Assembly (NCBI RefSeq): GCF_035989305.1
Contig: NZ_CP108514.1
Location: 8,660,501 to 8,724,500, forward strand
Reading direction: 5' to 3'
DNA: 64,000 nucleotides
Origin: Streptomyces sp. NBC_01233
GTDB lineage: Bacteria > Actinomycetota > Actinomycetes > Streptomycetales > Streptomycetaceae
In this document: piece by piece, positions 41,029 through 49,923 of the stretch
How the letters are laid out: each line of letters starts with the position of its first letter
Numbering within the stretch: the first letter of the stretch is position 1
The notes under the pieces: generated by a model
The model's database searches: none
Seen by the model: the letters and a program-made list of their open reading frames with translations, nothing else
Told to the model about the DNA's origin: nothing
Program-made: the position numbers and the translations under genes

Positions 41029-42618
41029 TCAGCCGAGGGCTTTGACCTGTACCTCCACCGCGTGCCACCCGGTCGCCCCGTCCGGCACGGTTCCGGTGCG
41101 GACCCCGGTCTGGACGGCGCCCGTGCCGTCCGTCGCACGGACCTCCAGCGTGTGCCGTCCGGGGGTCGCCTCCCACGGCCACACCCACTGCCGCCAGGTG
41201 TCGACCCCGTCCGCGGCCCCGAGCCGCGCCTGCTGCCAGGGGCCGGCGTCCACGCGTACCTCGACCGCCTCGATCCCGCGGTGCTGCGCCCACGCCACCC
41301 CGGCGACCGCCACCCGGCCCGGCGTCAGGCCGGCGTACGGGCGCGGGGTGTCGATCCGCGACTGCGTCTTGACCGGGGCCTGCTGGGCCCAGGACCTGCG
41401 CACCCAGTAGGCGTCGTACGCGGCGAAGGTGGTCAGCCGCAGCTCGGTCAGCCATTTGCAGGCGGAGACGTACCCGTACAGGCCCGGTACGACCATCCGG
41501 ACGGGGAACCCGTGCGCGAAGGGCAGCGGTTCGCCGTTCATGCCGACGGCCAGCAGCGCCGCCCGGCCGTCCATGACGGCCTCGACGGGCGTGCCGATCG
41601 TCATGCCGTCCACCGAACGCGCCACGAGCTGGTCGGCCGGACCGCCCTGGGACGGCGGCCGCACGCCCGCCTCCCGCAGCAGGTCGGCGAGGCGTACGCC
41701 GAGCCAGCGGGCGTTGCCCGCGTACGGGCCGCCGACCTCGTTGGACACGCAGGTGAGGGTGATGTCGTGCTCGACCAGCGGCCGGTCGAGCAGCTCCCGG
41801 AGATCGAGGTCGAGGGGCCGGGCGACCCCCTCCCCGTGGATGCGCAGCCGCCAGGTGTCCGCGTTCACGCGGGGGACGACCAGGGCGGTGTCCACCCGGT
41901 AGAAGTCGCGGTCGGGTGTGAGGAACGGGGAGAGCCCGGGCACCCGCAGGTCGGCCCCGGCCGGTACCGGCAGCGCGGGCACGGTGGGCCGGGGGAGGAC
42001 GAAGCGGGCCCGGGAGGCGGTGGCGCCGGCCGAACCGTGGGCACCCAGACGCCGCCCGGCGAAGCCTGCCGCGGCCGAGCCCACCAGGACGGCGGTGACC
42101 AGCCGGCCGAAGCCGCGCCGGTCCATCGCCCAGGTCCCGGAGGGTGGTGACCCGGCCGGCCGGGGCCGCGTCGCCGCGGTGATCAGCAGGTACAGCACCC
42201 CGGCCGCGGTCAGTCCGGCCACCAGCGAGGGCAGCGGGTCGCGCCAGGAGGCCTCCGGACGGCTGAGTGCGGCTGCCGCCCCCAACAGTCCGAATCCGCC
42301 CGCGAGCGCGATCCCGGCCGGGAGGTGGCGTATGGCGAGCAGCCCGGCCAGGGCCGCGACCACGGCCAGGACGGCGATGATGCCGAGCGTCAGCACCAGC
42401 TTGTCGGCGGTGCCGAACAGCCCGATCGCCCATTCCCGGAGGGCCACGGGCGTCAGGTCGACCACCGCCCCGCCGACGGCGGTGACCGGCGAGGCCTCGG
42501 GCCGGACCGCCGCCGCGGTCAGCTGCGCGAGCGCCAGCCCGGCGACGGCCGCGACGAGCCCGCTCACGACGCCCAGCGTGCGCCGCGGCCGCACGGAACG
42601 GCTCGGGTCTGCCTTCAC
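41029..42618 (-). CDS. Membrane-anchored sulfite-oxidase-type molybdopterin oxidoreductase
   Basis: 529 residues from ATG 42618. Residues 1-~165 hold four or five hydrophobic segments ('TLGVVSGLVAAVAGLALAQLTAAAV', 'LVLTLGIIAVLAVVAALAGLLA', 'GIALAGGFGLLGAAAALS', 'LVAGLTAAGVLYLLI'), a membrane anchor. After a twin-Arg-like 'DRRGFGRLVTAVLVGSAAAGFAGRR', residues ~230-400 form the Mo-cofactor domain: 'FYRVDTALVVPRVNADTWRLRIHGEGV' and 'LTCVSNEVGGPYAGNARWLGV', whose Cys is the molybdenum ligand in this family. Residues ~420-525 are the Mo-co dimerisation (Ig-like) domain. Typical actinobacterial members are membrane-bound and of unknown substrate. It needs molybdopterin supplied from elsewhere. Confidence 0.92.
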   Translation of the reverse strand: MKADPSRSVRPRRTLGVVSGLVAAVAGLALAQLTAAAVRPEASPVTAVGGAVVDLTPVALREWAIGLFGTADKLVLTLGIIAVLAVVAALAGLLAIRHLPAGIALAGGFGLLGAAAALSRPEASWRDPLPSLVAGLTAAGVLYLLITAATRPRPAGSPPSGTWAMDRRGFGRLVTAVLVGSAAAGFAGRRLGAHGSAGATASRARFVLPRPTVPALPVPAGADLRVPGLSPFLTPDRDFYRVDTALVVPRVNADTWRLRIHGEGVARPLDLDLRELLDRPLVEHDITLTCVSNEVGGPYAGNARWLGVRLADLLREAGVRPPSQGGPADQLVARSVDGMTIGTPVEAVMDGRAALLAVGMNGEPLPFAHGFPVRMVVPGLYGYVSACKWLTELRLTTFAAYDAYWVRRSWAQQAPVKTQSRIDTPRPYAGLTPGRVAVAGVAWAQHRGIEAVEVRVDAGPWQQARLGAADGVDTWRQWVWPWEATPGRHTLEVRATDGTGAVQTGVRTGTVPDGATGWHAVEVQVKALG

Positions 42619-42769
42619 ACGGCCAGTGTGCCGCGCTCCGGCGGCTCCGCGGCGGCGCCGCGGGGAGTGTCGGTGTCTTGTGCCCAGCGCGAAAGGAACA
42701 CATCGGCGGCGGGGTACGCGGTGAGGATGACGTCATGGAGCCCCGTCACCTCGTGGAAGCGCAACCGTC

Positions 42770-44008
42770 GTGCCTCTGAAGCCGACCCGGACCATCACCA
42801 CCTCGCCCTACTGGCCGGTGTTCACCCACTCGACGCTGCGCCGTCTGTTACCGGGATTCACCGTCTCGTCGCTCGGCGACGGCATGGCCGTGGTCGCCGT
42901 GAGCTGGCTGGCGATCGAGCTCGCACCGGCGGCACAACGCGGAACATGGGTCGCGTTGGCAGCCGCCGCCTACACGCTCTCGGGCGCGGCGGGCGCGGTC
43001 CTCCTGGGACGGTTCCTGCGCCACCGGTCCCCGGCCCGGCTGGTCGCCTGCGACGCGCTGCTGCGCGCCACCGCCCTGGGTGCGATTCCCGTGTGTCACG
43101 CCCTCGGGACGTTGAGCATCGAGCTGTACGTCGTGCTGCTCGCCGTCTCTTCCGTCCTTCACTCGTGGGGCCGGGCGGGTGTCTACACCTTGCTGGCCAG
43201 ACTGCTGCCGGAGCGCGATCATCTGGCCGGCAACGCCGTCCTGTCCGGTGTCGGCTCGCTCTCCACCGTCCTCGGCCCGCCGCTCGCCGGCGCCCTCATC
43301 CTCCGGGGTGGCGCCGTGACCGTGATCGCTGTCGACGCGGCGACCTTCCTCGTCCTGGCCGCCACGTTCTTCTTCGGCGTCCCCCGCGACGAGGCGCCCG
43401 CACCCGGGGAAGGCGGTTCCCGTACCGCGGGATTCGCCGTCATCCGCCGCACTCCGGCCCTGCTGGGGCTGCTCGGCCTGAGCTCCGCCTTCTTCTGCCT
43501 CTTCGGTCCCGTGTACGTCGCCCTGCCGCTGCACGTATCGGACGGCCTGGGCGGCCCGGCGGGTCTGCTGGCCGCCTTCTACACCGCGTTCGGTATCGGC
43601 GCGGTCCTCGGCTCCGTACTGGCCGGGTACCTGAGCCGCTTGCCGATGTGGCCGACCACGACCGGCATCGTCGTCGCCTTCGGCGTGTTCCTGCTGCCGA
43701 CCGGGCTGGGAGCGCCGACGACCGTCGCCGTCCTCGGGTTCGCCGCCGCCGGTCTGCTCTGGCCTCCGTACGCCGCGCTGTCCACCGCCCTCCTCCAGCG
43801 TTCGGCCCCGCGGCACCTTCTTCCACAGACCCTGGCCGCGAGCTCGGCGGTCCACGTGCTCTCGGTCCCGCTCGGTACCGTGCTGGGCGGCCCGCTGGTG
43901 GCCGGACTCGGAGCCCGGGAAACCCTGTTGGTCTCGGCCGTCTCGATCGCCGTCCTCGGCCTGGCCGCGGCCGGGGCCGCACGGGTGGCGCAGCGGCGCG
44001 GGTCATGA
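42770..44008 (+). CDS. MFS transporter (drug/metabolite efflux type)
   Basis: 412 residues; the start at GTG 42770 is the most upstream reasonable codon but its ribosome site is weak. About twelve hydrophobic segments span the protein, with 'LPGFTVSSLGDGMAVVAVSWLAIEL' as helix 1 and a loop motif 'GRFLRHRSPARLVACDALLRATALG' between helices 2 and 3, as in MFS exporters of the enterobactin/tetracycline (MFS_3) type. It should export a small molecule using the proton gradient. Codon 27 is TTA (42848-42850), a possible bldA-dependence mark near the start. It is single, and followed by a strong hairpin. The substrate cannot be inferred. Confidence 0.9.
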   Translation: MPLKPTRTITTSPYWPVFTHSTLRRLLPGFTVSSLGDGMAVVAVSWLAIELAPAAQRGTWVALAAAAYTLSGAAGAVLLGRFLRHRSPARLVACDALLRATALGAIPVCHALGTLSIELYVVLLAVSSVLHSWGRAGVYTLLARLLPERDHLAGNAVLSGVGSLSTVLGPPLAGALILRGGAVTVIAVDAATFLVLAATFFFGVPRDEAPAPGEGGSRTAGFAVIRRTPALLGLLGLSSAFFCLFGPVYVALPLHVSDGLGGPAGLLAAFYTAFGIGAVLGSVLAGYLSRLPMWPTTTGIVVAFGVFLLPTGLGAPTTVAVLGFAAAGLLWPPYAALSTALLQRSAPRHLLPQTLAASSAVHVLSVPLGTVLGGPLVAGLGARETLLVSAVSIAVLGLAAAGAARVAQRRGS

Positions 44009-44024
44009 CCCCCTCCCACGGGCC

Positions 44025-44057
44025 GGCCCGGACACCGGGCGAACGGGTGTCCGGGCC
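44025..44057. terminator. Bidirectional terminator between convergent MFS and GH89 genes
   Basis: GGCCCGGACACC (44025-44036) pairs perfectly with GGTGTCCGGGCC (44046-44057), 12 bp with a 9-nt loop, in the 64 bases between converging stop codons. Confidence 0.85.
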
Positions 44058-44072
44058 GGACGGTGGTGCCGG

Positions 44073-46394
44073 TCAGCCGCCGGCGGCCGCCGGGGGCAGG
44101 GCCGCCGCGATCCGTGCGGCCAGCCGGTACGGATCCCCGCTCGGCCGGTCCGGATGGCGGGTGGTCCGCCCGGCCCACTCCGCCTCGAAGGCGTGCCAGT
44201 CGATCGCCCGCGGCGCCGCCTTCCGTACCAGCGCCTCGTCCAGCGAGGCGAAGTAGCGCTCCCACCGGGGGGCGTACAACTCCGAGATCAGGCCGCTCCA
44301 TTCGCGGTTCGCGTAGTCGTGGAGGAAACCGCCCTCGCTGGTGCTGCGGCGGCCCCACATGCTGAGCAGGGAGCGGGTGTCGTACTCGTACCGGTCCTGC
44401 TCGGACCGGTCGGCGCCCCAGGAGCGGGCCCCGGCGAGCCGGCTGCCGAGGAGGAAGTTCGGGTCGGAGCCGGTCACCGCGTCCAGCCTCGCCTCGCTCT
44501 CCCGCCATTCGGCCGTGAGCGTGCGGAACAGGGTCAGGTCCTTGGCCTCGTACGCCGCCTTGATCTTCGGCAGCAGCACCCGCGAGTGGTTGGCGAGGGC
44601 CTGCCGGGCGGTGTCCACCAGGTCGAAGCGGTAGGCGCTGGAGCCGCGCAGCTCCGGAGCCACCTGCAGCAGGTGGTCCAGTGCCCTGCGGACCGAACCG
44701 GCCGGGTAGCGCATGGACTTGGGGCTCCAGTACGCCGCCCCCGCCGCGGTCAGGCCCGGCCGGGCGGTGAACAGGCTGTCCTGCGACTCCGACCACAGCC
44801 CCGATGACGTGCTGTACGGCCCCTTGCGCAGCTCCTCCCAGGCCGCGGCGGCCGCGGCGTCGGGACGGCCGTAGCGGCGGGCCGCGAAACCGGCGAACCA
44901 CTCGCGCTGGTCGATCCCGCCCGGCTCCCAGGCCAGGTCCGTGAAGAGGTCGAAGGCCGCCGGGTTGGTCCCGGTGGCCTCCGGCAGGTAGGCGATCCCG
45001 GCGAGCGCGCTGTTGCCCTTGGCGCGCCAGGGGCCGAACCGTTCGAGCCACACGGAGGTGTTCGCGCCGATCGTGGTGTGCCCGCCGAAGTTGTAGATGG
45101 TGCCCATCGCGTACGGGGTACCGCCCCAACGGGCCTCGCGGTCGAGCCGGTTGTACCGGTCGGACAGCCCGTCCAGGATCAGCAGCTTCGAGGCGTCCAC
45201 CCCGGCCAGCAGCTCCGGGGTCGGGTCGTCCTGCCAGCCGAGCACCGCCCACAGCGCGCCCGGGTGGGCGGCGTGAAGGGCGGCCTGGATGGCGCCCGCC
45301 GCGGCCCCGACGTCGACGGACCCGGTCTGTCCGCCCTCGTGCAGCGGGCTCATCCGGTACATCGTGCTGTCCCCGAACACCGCGCGCTGCTCCGCGTAGT
45401 AGGCGGCGGCCAGCTGCCGGAACGCGGGCGAGGCGGGGTCCAGCCAGTCGGGGCGGTCGAAGCCGGCCCAGTCGCCCTGGGCCACCGTGGCCGCTCCGGG
45501 ATTGCGCGCGGTGAACTCCGGCGGCACGGTGCCGAAGTAGCCGGGCAGCACCGGGGTCATGCCGAGCCCGCGCAGCTGCTCGGCGATCCGCCCGCCCACT
45601 TCGGCGCGCTCCCGCATCAGCCGCTCGGTGACCGGACCGCCGAAACCGCTGAGGTTCTGCAGCAGCCACCAGCTCTGGTGGCCGGGGCCGGGGATCCACT
45701 GCCGCAGCTCCTCGGCGGAGTAGCCGAAGCCCTGGAGCGCCCGGTAGTACGGGTACTCCGCCCCCACCTGCACGAACACCTCGTTGATGCCGTGCAGGGC
45801 GAGCAGGTCGATCTGCCGCTGGTGCTCCTCGAAGGTGCGGTACGGGCCGGAGTACCCGTCGTCGGTGTCGTTGAGCGCGTACCGGTGCGGGACCTGGGCG
45901 CTGCGGGTGACCGGCGCGGGAACGGCCGGCAGGCGGGCGGGCAGCATGCCGATGCTCTCGCCCGGCCAGCCGATGTCGGCCCCGGCGACGTGCTGGAGGT
46001 ACCAGCCGACCCCGGTGAGCAGGGTGGCTCCGGTGCTGCCGCGCACGGTGATCGCGCCGGCGGTCCCGGACACGGTGAAGGTGTCGGCGCCGCCGGCCGT
46101 GTCGGGAACCAGGGTGAACTGCCCGGAGTGGCGCGGAAGCAACCGCTCCAGGGCGGCCCGAGCGGGCGCGGTGTCGAAGCTCCGGCTCCGGGGCGCGCCC
46201 GGCCGCCCGGTACTCCGTACGCCGGCCGGCGCAACGGCCCGCACGCCGTCCCGCGCAGTGGACCACCGTACGTCGGCAGGTGCGGGCGACCCCGCGCAGA
46301 TCAGCGCCAGCAGCGCCGCGGGCAGCGCGGCGAGGGCGAGCGCGCGGGGGGTGAGCGGGCGCGGGGTGAGCGGGCGGCGCCCGCTTCGCGACAT
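44073..46394 (-). CDS. Secreted GH89 alpha-N-acetylglucosaminidase
   Basis: The start is ATG 46394 (GAGGAAC seven bases upstream); ATG 46406 is also in frame. About 773 residues with a signal peptide ('ALALAALPAALLALICAGSPAPA'). Matches to NAGLU (GH89): N-terminal domain 'AARAALERLLPRHSGQFTLV'-type opening; TIM barrel with 'GVGWYLQHVAGADIGWPGESIGMLP', 'RYALNDTDDGYSGPYRTFEEHQRQIDLLALHGINEVFVQVGAEY', 'YFGTVPPEFTARNP', 'DSTMYRMSPLHEGGQTG', 'WAVLGWQDDPTPELL', 'YAMGTIYNFGGHTTIGANT'; and a C-terminal helical domain. The enzyme removes terminal alpha-linked GlcNAc from heparan-type or mucin-type glycans outside the cell. It is probably cotranscribed with the upstream alpha-galactosidase, with a gap of under 30 bases. 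Confidence 0.93.
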   Translation of the reverse strand: MSRSGRRPLTPRPLTPRALALAALPAALLALICAGSPAPADVRWSTARDGVRAVAPAGVRSTGRPGAPRSRSFDTAPARAALERLLPRHSGQFTLVPDTAGGADTFTVSGTAGAITVRGSTGATLLTGVGWYLQHVAGADIGWPGESIGMLPARLPAVPAPVTRSAQVPHRYALNDTDDGYSGPYRTFEEHQRQIDLLALHGINEVFVQVGAEYPYYRALQGFGYSAEELRQWIPGPGHQSWWLLQNLSGFGGPVTERLMRERAEVGGRIAEQLRGLGMTPVLPGYFGTVPPEFTARNPGAATVAQGDWAGFDRPDWLDPASPAFRQLAAAYYAEQRAVFGDSTMYRMSPLHEGGQTGSVDVGAAAGAIQAALHAAHPGALWAVLGWQDDPTPELLAGVDASKLLILDGLSDRYNRLDREARWGGTPYAMGTIYNFGGHTTIGANTSVWLERFGPWRAKGNSALAGIAYLPEATGTNPAAFDLFTDLAWEPGGIDQREWFAGFAARRYGRPDAAAAAAWEELRKGPYSTSSGLWSESQDSLFTARPGLTAAGAAYWSPKSMRYPAGSVRRALDHLLQVAPELRGSSAYRFDLVDTARQALANHSRVLLPKIKAAYEAKDLTLFRTLTAEWRESEARLDAVTGSDPNFLLGSRLAGARSWGADRSEQDRYEYDTRSLLSMWGRRSTSEGGFLHDYANREWSGLISELYAPRWERYFASLDEALVRKAAPRAIDWHAFEAEWAGRTTRHPDRPSGDPYRLAARIAAALPPAAAGG

Positions 46395-46422
46395 GGGGTT
46401 CCTCATCCGTCGGCTCGTGCCG

Positions 46423-48111
46423 TCAGACCGGCAGGGCCCAGGCCTGGTCGACCCGGTGGTCGCCGCAGGCGGTCAGCCGCAGCCGGGCGGCCGGGGCGTC
46501 CGGGGTCGCGGCGGCGGCCGGCGCCGTCAGGCACATCCCGCTCTCCTGCTCCACGAGGGCTCCGTCGCGGCGGTGCGTCCAGCTCTGGCCGGGCTGCCGG
46601 TCCTGCGACGGCGCGCAGTCGGCCAGTTCCACGAGCCCGTCCTCGCCCGCGGAGAGGCATTCGCCGGCCAGCCGCAGGCTCGCGTCGTCGCCCAGGGTCC
46701 ACCGCTGGTCGGGGGCCCCGGTGCAGGCGGCCATCACGACCGCGCCGACGCCCGTCGTGTTCGCCCCGTCGGCGCACTTGGCGCCGTCACCGACGACCTG
46801 CCCGGTCGGGGTGGCCTCGGCGCATCCGCGCGGGCTGAGCCGCCAGACCGCCGTGTCGTGCCCGGCCAGCCTTCCGGTGAGCGCCTCGGTGACCTCCCGG
46901 CGCGTCCCGCTCCACAGGTCCTGCGCGTCGGCCGTGCAGTTGCCCAGGCCGATCTCGTCGAGCGGCACCTTGATGTCCCGCGTGGTGGCCGAGCGGTTGA
47001 GCACGGCCACCGCGCGGTCGCCGTTCGCGAGCGGCCGGGCCAGGATCTCGAAGGTGGCGTTGGAGGAGACCACGGCGCCCTGACGGCCCATCGGGTCCTG
47101 GTCCAGCTCGATCATCCGGGTGTTCCCGAGGGCGGCGAGCCCCTGGGGGGTCAGCTTGGAGACATCGGAGGACAGGATGAACGGGGACGCCATCATGGCC
47201 CAGAGGGCGACCTGGCTGCGGCTCTCGGCCGCGGTGAGACCGGGGGCGCCCGCGATCAGGAAGTCGGGGTCGTTCCAGTTGCCGGGGCCCGCGTACCGGC
47301 CGAGCCAGCGGTTGTAGCCGTAGTTGCCCATGACCGAGCTCCACCGCGAGGTGGCGGGCGCGGCCGGGCTGTAGACCTTGATGTCCTTGCCCTCGCGCCA
47401 CAGCTGGCCGGTCTCCCCGACCCAGCCGAGGACCTTGTGCCAGTCGGAGCCGCCCCACTCACCCTGCTGGAAGTAGGCGGGCGCCGACGCCGACAGGACC
47501 ATGTCCCGGCCGCTCTCCCGCAGCGCCTTCGCGACGGCGTTGTAGGCGTCCCGGTAGGCCTGCTCCTTGGTCTGCCCCGGCGGCACCCACAGGTTGCAGC
47601 CGTCCATCTTCACGTAGTCGACGTTCCAGGCGGCGAACTGCCGGGCGTCCTGGGCGTAGTGGTCCGGGCCGCCGCCCTGGGGCGCGCCGCTGCCGGGGTA
47701 CTTCTCGCAGGTGAGCGAGCCGGCGTCCTGGTAGATGCCGAACTTCAGGCCCTTGGCGTGCAGGTAGTCGCCGAGCCAGGCCATGCCGTGCGGGAACTTC
47801 GCCGTGTCGACGACCAGACCGCCCTGCGCGTCCCGGCTCTTGGTCATCCAGCAGTCGTCGACCGTCACGGTGTCGTAGCCCTTGGCGGCGAGCCCGGTCG
47901 ACACGAGCGCGTCGGCGTTGGCGACGACCTTGGCCTCGTCGATGTCGCACATGTAGTGCGCCCAGTTGTTCCAGCCCATGGGAGGGGTGAGCGCGAGCGG
48001 TGTGTCCGAGGTGGCCCGGGGCTCGGCCGCCACCGGGGCGGGGGAGAGCGCGAGGGCGAACAGGGCGGCCGCGGTCAGGCAGGGGAGCGACGCACGCAGG
48101 CGAGGCGGCAC
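46423..48111 (-). CDS. Secreted GH27 alpha-galactosidase with ricin-type lectin domain
   Basis: The start is GTG 48111 behind AAGGAG; 562 residues. Signal peptide 'RASLPCLTAAALFALALSPAPVAA'. GH27 catalytic barrel, residues ~35-310: 'LALTPPMGWNNWAHYMCDIDE', 'YDTVTVDDCWMTKSRD', 'GLKFGIYQDAGSLTCEKYPGS', 'NVDYVKMDGCNLW' (the Asp of KMDGC is the expected nucleophile), 'NYGYNRWLGRYAGPGNWNDPDFLIAG'. A beta-sandwich follows to ~420, then a ricin-B-like trefoil ~425-562 with QxW-type repeats ('DQRWTLGDDASLRLAGECLSA', 'GQSWTHRRDG', 'DQAWALPV'). It should release alpha-galactose from oligosaccharides or galactosides outside the cell, the lectin module binding the glycan. Confidence 0.94.
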   Translation of the reverse strand: MPPRLRASLPCLTAAALFALALSPAPVAAEPRATSDTPLALTPPMGWNNWAHYMCDIDEAKVVANADALVSTGLAAKGYDTVTVDDCWMTKSRDAQGGLVVDTAKFPHGMAWLGDYLHAKGLKFGIYQDAGSLTCEKYPGSGAPQGGGPDHYAQDARQFAAWNVDYVKMDGCNLWVPPGQTKEQAYRDAYNAVAKALRESGRDMVLSASAPAYFQQGEWGGSDWHKVLGWVGETGQLWREGKDIKVYSPAAPATSRWSSVMGNYGYNRWLGRYAGPGNWNDPDFLIAGAPGLTAAESRSQVALWAMMASPFILSSDVSKLTPQGLAALGNTRMIELDQDPMGRQGAVVSSNATFEILARPLANGDRAVAVLNRSATTRDIKVPLDEIGLGNCTADAQDLWSGTRREVTEALTGRLAGHDTAVWRLSPRGCAEATPTGQVVGDGAKCADGANTTGVGAVVMAACTGAPDQRWTLGDDASLRLAGECLSAGEDGLVELADCAPSQDRQPGQSWTHRRDGALVEQESGMCLTAPAAAATPDAPAARLRLTACGDHRVDQAWALPV

Positions 48112-48238
48112 GGAGTCTCCTTGACGTGGGGGCAGGCGTGCGCCCAGTGCAGCGATGCGATTACCCACTGTCAACAAAAGTCGCTGCTTGTCGGCCAATG
48201 ACCAGCAATATGGCTGCAATCGATGTCACACGAAAGAG

Positions 48239-48267
48239 GAGATACATCGTATGTTACGTTGTATCTC
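48239..48267 (+). promoter_or_regulatory. TetR-type operator, 29-bp palindrome directly before the TetR gene
   Basis: GAGATACA (48239-48246) and TGTATCTC (48260-48267) are perfect arms; inside lie CGTA (48248-48251) and TACG (48255-48258), also symmetric, around TGT. The palindrome is AT-rich for this genome and abuts the ATG at 48268. This indicates autoregulation, probably of a leaderless or near-leaderless transcript. It may also affect the divergent GH27 gene 130 bases away. Confidence 0.75.
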
Positions 48268-48909
48268 ATGCCTCGCAGATCAGATGCCCTGGACCGTGCG
48301 ACCCCCGAGGCCATCGCCGTCGCCGCCCTGCGGATCCTCGACGAGGAAGGGCCGGGGCGCCTCAGCTTCCGCACCCTCGCCGACCGGCTCGACGTCTCCC
48401 ACGCCACCGTCCAGCGCCGCTGCACCGACCTCGCCGGGCTGCTCGACCTGTGCACCGAGCACCTGGCCGCGCAGCTCCCCGAGATCCCCGCCGGCACGGA
48501 CTGGGCGCAGGCCGCCGAGCAGCGGTTCCGCGCGCTCTACCTGCTGCTCACCGCCCATCCCGGGCTGCTGGTGCTGCGCGGCGGCCGGCCCTGGCTCGGC
48601 CGCCAGCTCCTCGCCCGGCTCGTCGAGCCCGCCCTCGCCGACAGCGTGGCCGCCGGGATGACCGCCGTCGAGGCGATGACCGTCTACCGCCGCATGTACC
48701 TGCTCACCCTGGGCAGCGCGGCCTTCGTGGACCACCGGGACCCGGCGGGGGCCACCGCCGCCTCGCGGGCGGCCCTGGCCGCGCTGGATCCGGCGGAGTT
48801 CCCCGTCCTCTCCGGCGGACTGGCCGACGTACTGCCGCCCCTGACGGACCACGAGGTGTACTACGGCGCCCTGCGCCAGCTGATCGAGGCCGCCCGGCCC
48901 ACCACCTGA
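48268..48909 (+). CDS. TetR-family regulator
   Basis: The start is ATG 48268 ('MPRRSDALDRATPEAIAVAAL'); the in-frame ATG at 48223 lies upstream of the operator and is unlikely. 213 residues. The helix-turn-helix reads 'AIAVAALRILDEEGPGRLSFRTLADRLDVSHATVQRRCTDLAGLLDLCTEHL', and the C-terminal helical domain is of the TetR_C type found in tetracycline-repressor relatives ('RFRALYLLLTAHPGLLVLRGGRPWLGRQLLARLVEP'). It sits 15 bases ahead of a threonine-dehydratase gene, so the two probably form an operon. The ligand could be an amino acid or the substrate of that enzyme, which is an inference. Confidence 0.92.
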   Translation: MPRRSDALDRATPEAIAVAALRILDEEGPGRLSFRTLADRLDVSHATVQRRCTDLAGLLDLCTEHLAAQLPEIPAGTDWAQAAEQRFRALYLLLTAHPGLLVLRGGRPWLGRQLLARLVEPALADSVAAGMTAVEAMTVYRRMYLLTLGSAAFVDHRDPAGATAASRAALAALDPAEFPVLSGGLADVLPPLTDHEVYYGALRQLIEAARPTT

Positions 48910-48924
48910 CAGGGGAGACAGCCC

Positions 48925-49875
48925 ATGCAAGCAGCACCCGCACAGCAGCTCGACTACGCCGCCGTCCGCGCCGCCGCCGACCGGATCGCCGGCGGGATAC
49001 GGCCCGTCGCCGTGGCGCCCGCGGCCGAAGCGGGGGTCTGGTACGCGCTGGAGTACCTCCAGCACACCGGCAGCTTCAAGGCCCGCGGCGCCCGCAACTT
49101 CCTCGCCGCCCACCACGAGGCCGGCGGCCTCCCGGCCGCGGGCGTCACCATCGCCTCCGGCGGCAACGCCGGGCTCGCCTGTGCCTGGGCGGCCCGCGCG
49201 CTGTCCGTGCCCGCGACGGTGTTCCTGCCCGCCAATGCCCCGCGCGTGAAGGTGGACCGGCTGCGCGGATACGGGGCCGAGGTGCGGCTCGTCGGCGACC
49301 GGTACGCCGAAGCGCTCGCCGCCTGCGAGGAGTTCGCCGCCGGGAGCGGGGCGCTGAGCAGCCACGCCTACGACCACCCGCTCATCGCGGCGGGTGCCGG
49401 GACGCTGCTCGACGAGATCCGGGCCGCCCTGCCCGGGCTGGACGCCGTGGTCGTCGCGGTCGGCGGCGGCGGACTGTTCGCCGGGATCGCCACCGCCGCG
49501 CGCGAGCACGGCGTACGGGTGATCGCGGCCGAGCCGGAGAACTGCCGGGCCCTGAACGCGGCGCTGGCGGCGGGCCGGGTCGTGGACGTGGCCGTGGACT
49601 CGGTCGCCGCCGACTCCCTGGGGGCCACCCGGGTCTCGGCGGACGCGCTGGCCGTCGCGCAGGAGGAGCACGTGACGTCCGTGCTCGTGCCCGACGCGGC
49701 CATCACGGCCGCCCGGCGCGCCCTCTGGGAGGAACACCGGATCGTGGTGGAGGCGGGCGCGGCCACCGCCCTGGCGGCGCTGCACGGCGCGCCGGAGCCG
49801 CTGGGCGAGCGGGTCGCCGTCGTCCTGTGCGGGGCCAACACGGACCCCCGGGACCTGGTGGCCCCCACGGCCTGA
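48925..49875 (+). CDS. PLP-dependent threonine/serine dehydratase
   Basis: 316 residues from ATG 48925, with AGGGGAGA just upstream. Fold-type II PLP enzyme: the Schiff-base Lys in 'YLQHTGSFKARGARNFL', the substrate loop 'TIASGGNAGLACAWAARAL' (SGGNAG), the phosphate-binding glycine loop 'VVVAVGGGGLFAGIATAAREH', and a C-terminal 'VVLCGANTDPRDL'. It lacks the ACT regulatory domain of biosynthetic threonine deaminase, so it is the short catabolic type, deaminating L-threonine or L-serine to 2-oxoacids with ammonia release; a racemase or dehydratase for modified amino acids is possible. It follows its TetR regulator by 15 bases. Confidence 0.9.
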   Translation: MQAAPAQQLDYAAVRAAADRIAGGIRPVAVAPAAEAGVWYALEYLQHTGSFKARGARNFLAAHHEAGGLPAAGVTIASGGNAGLACAWAARALSVPATVFLPANAPRVKVDRLRGYGAEVRLVGDRYAEALAACEEFAAGSGALSSHAYDHPLIAAGAGTLLDEIRAALPGLDAVVVAVGGGGLFAGIATAAREHGVRVIAAEPENCRALNAALAAGRVVDVAVDSVAADSLGATRVSADALAVAQEEHVTSVLVPDAAITAARRALWEEHRIVVEAGAATALAALHGAPEPLGERVAVVLCGANTDPRDLVAPTA

Positions 49876-49923
49876 GCCCGCCGCCGGGCCGGGGCTCAGC
49901 CGGCCGCCGTCAGCCGGCCGCCG

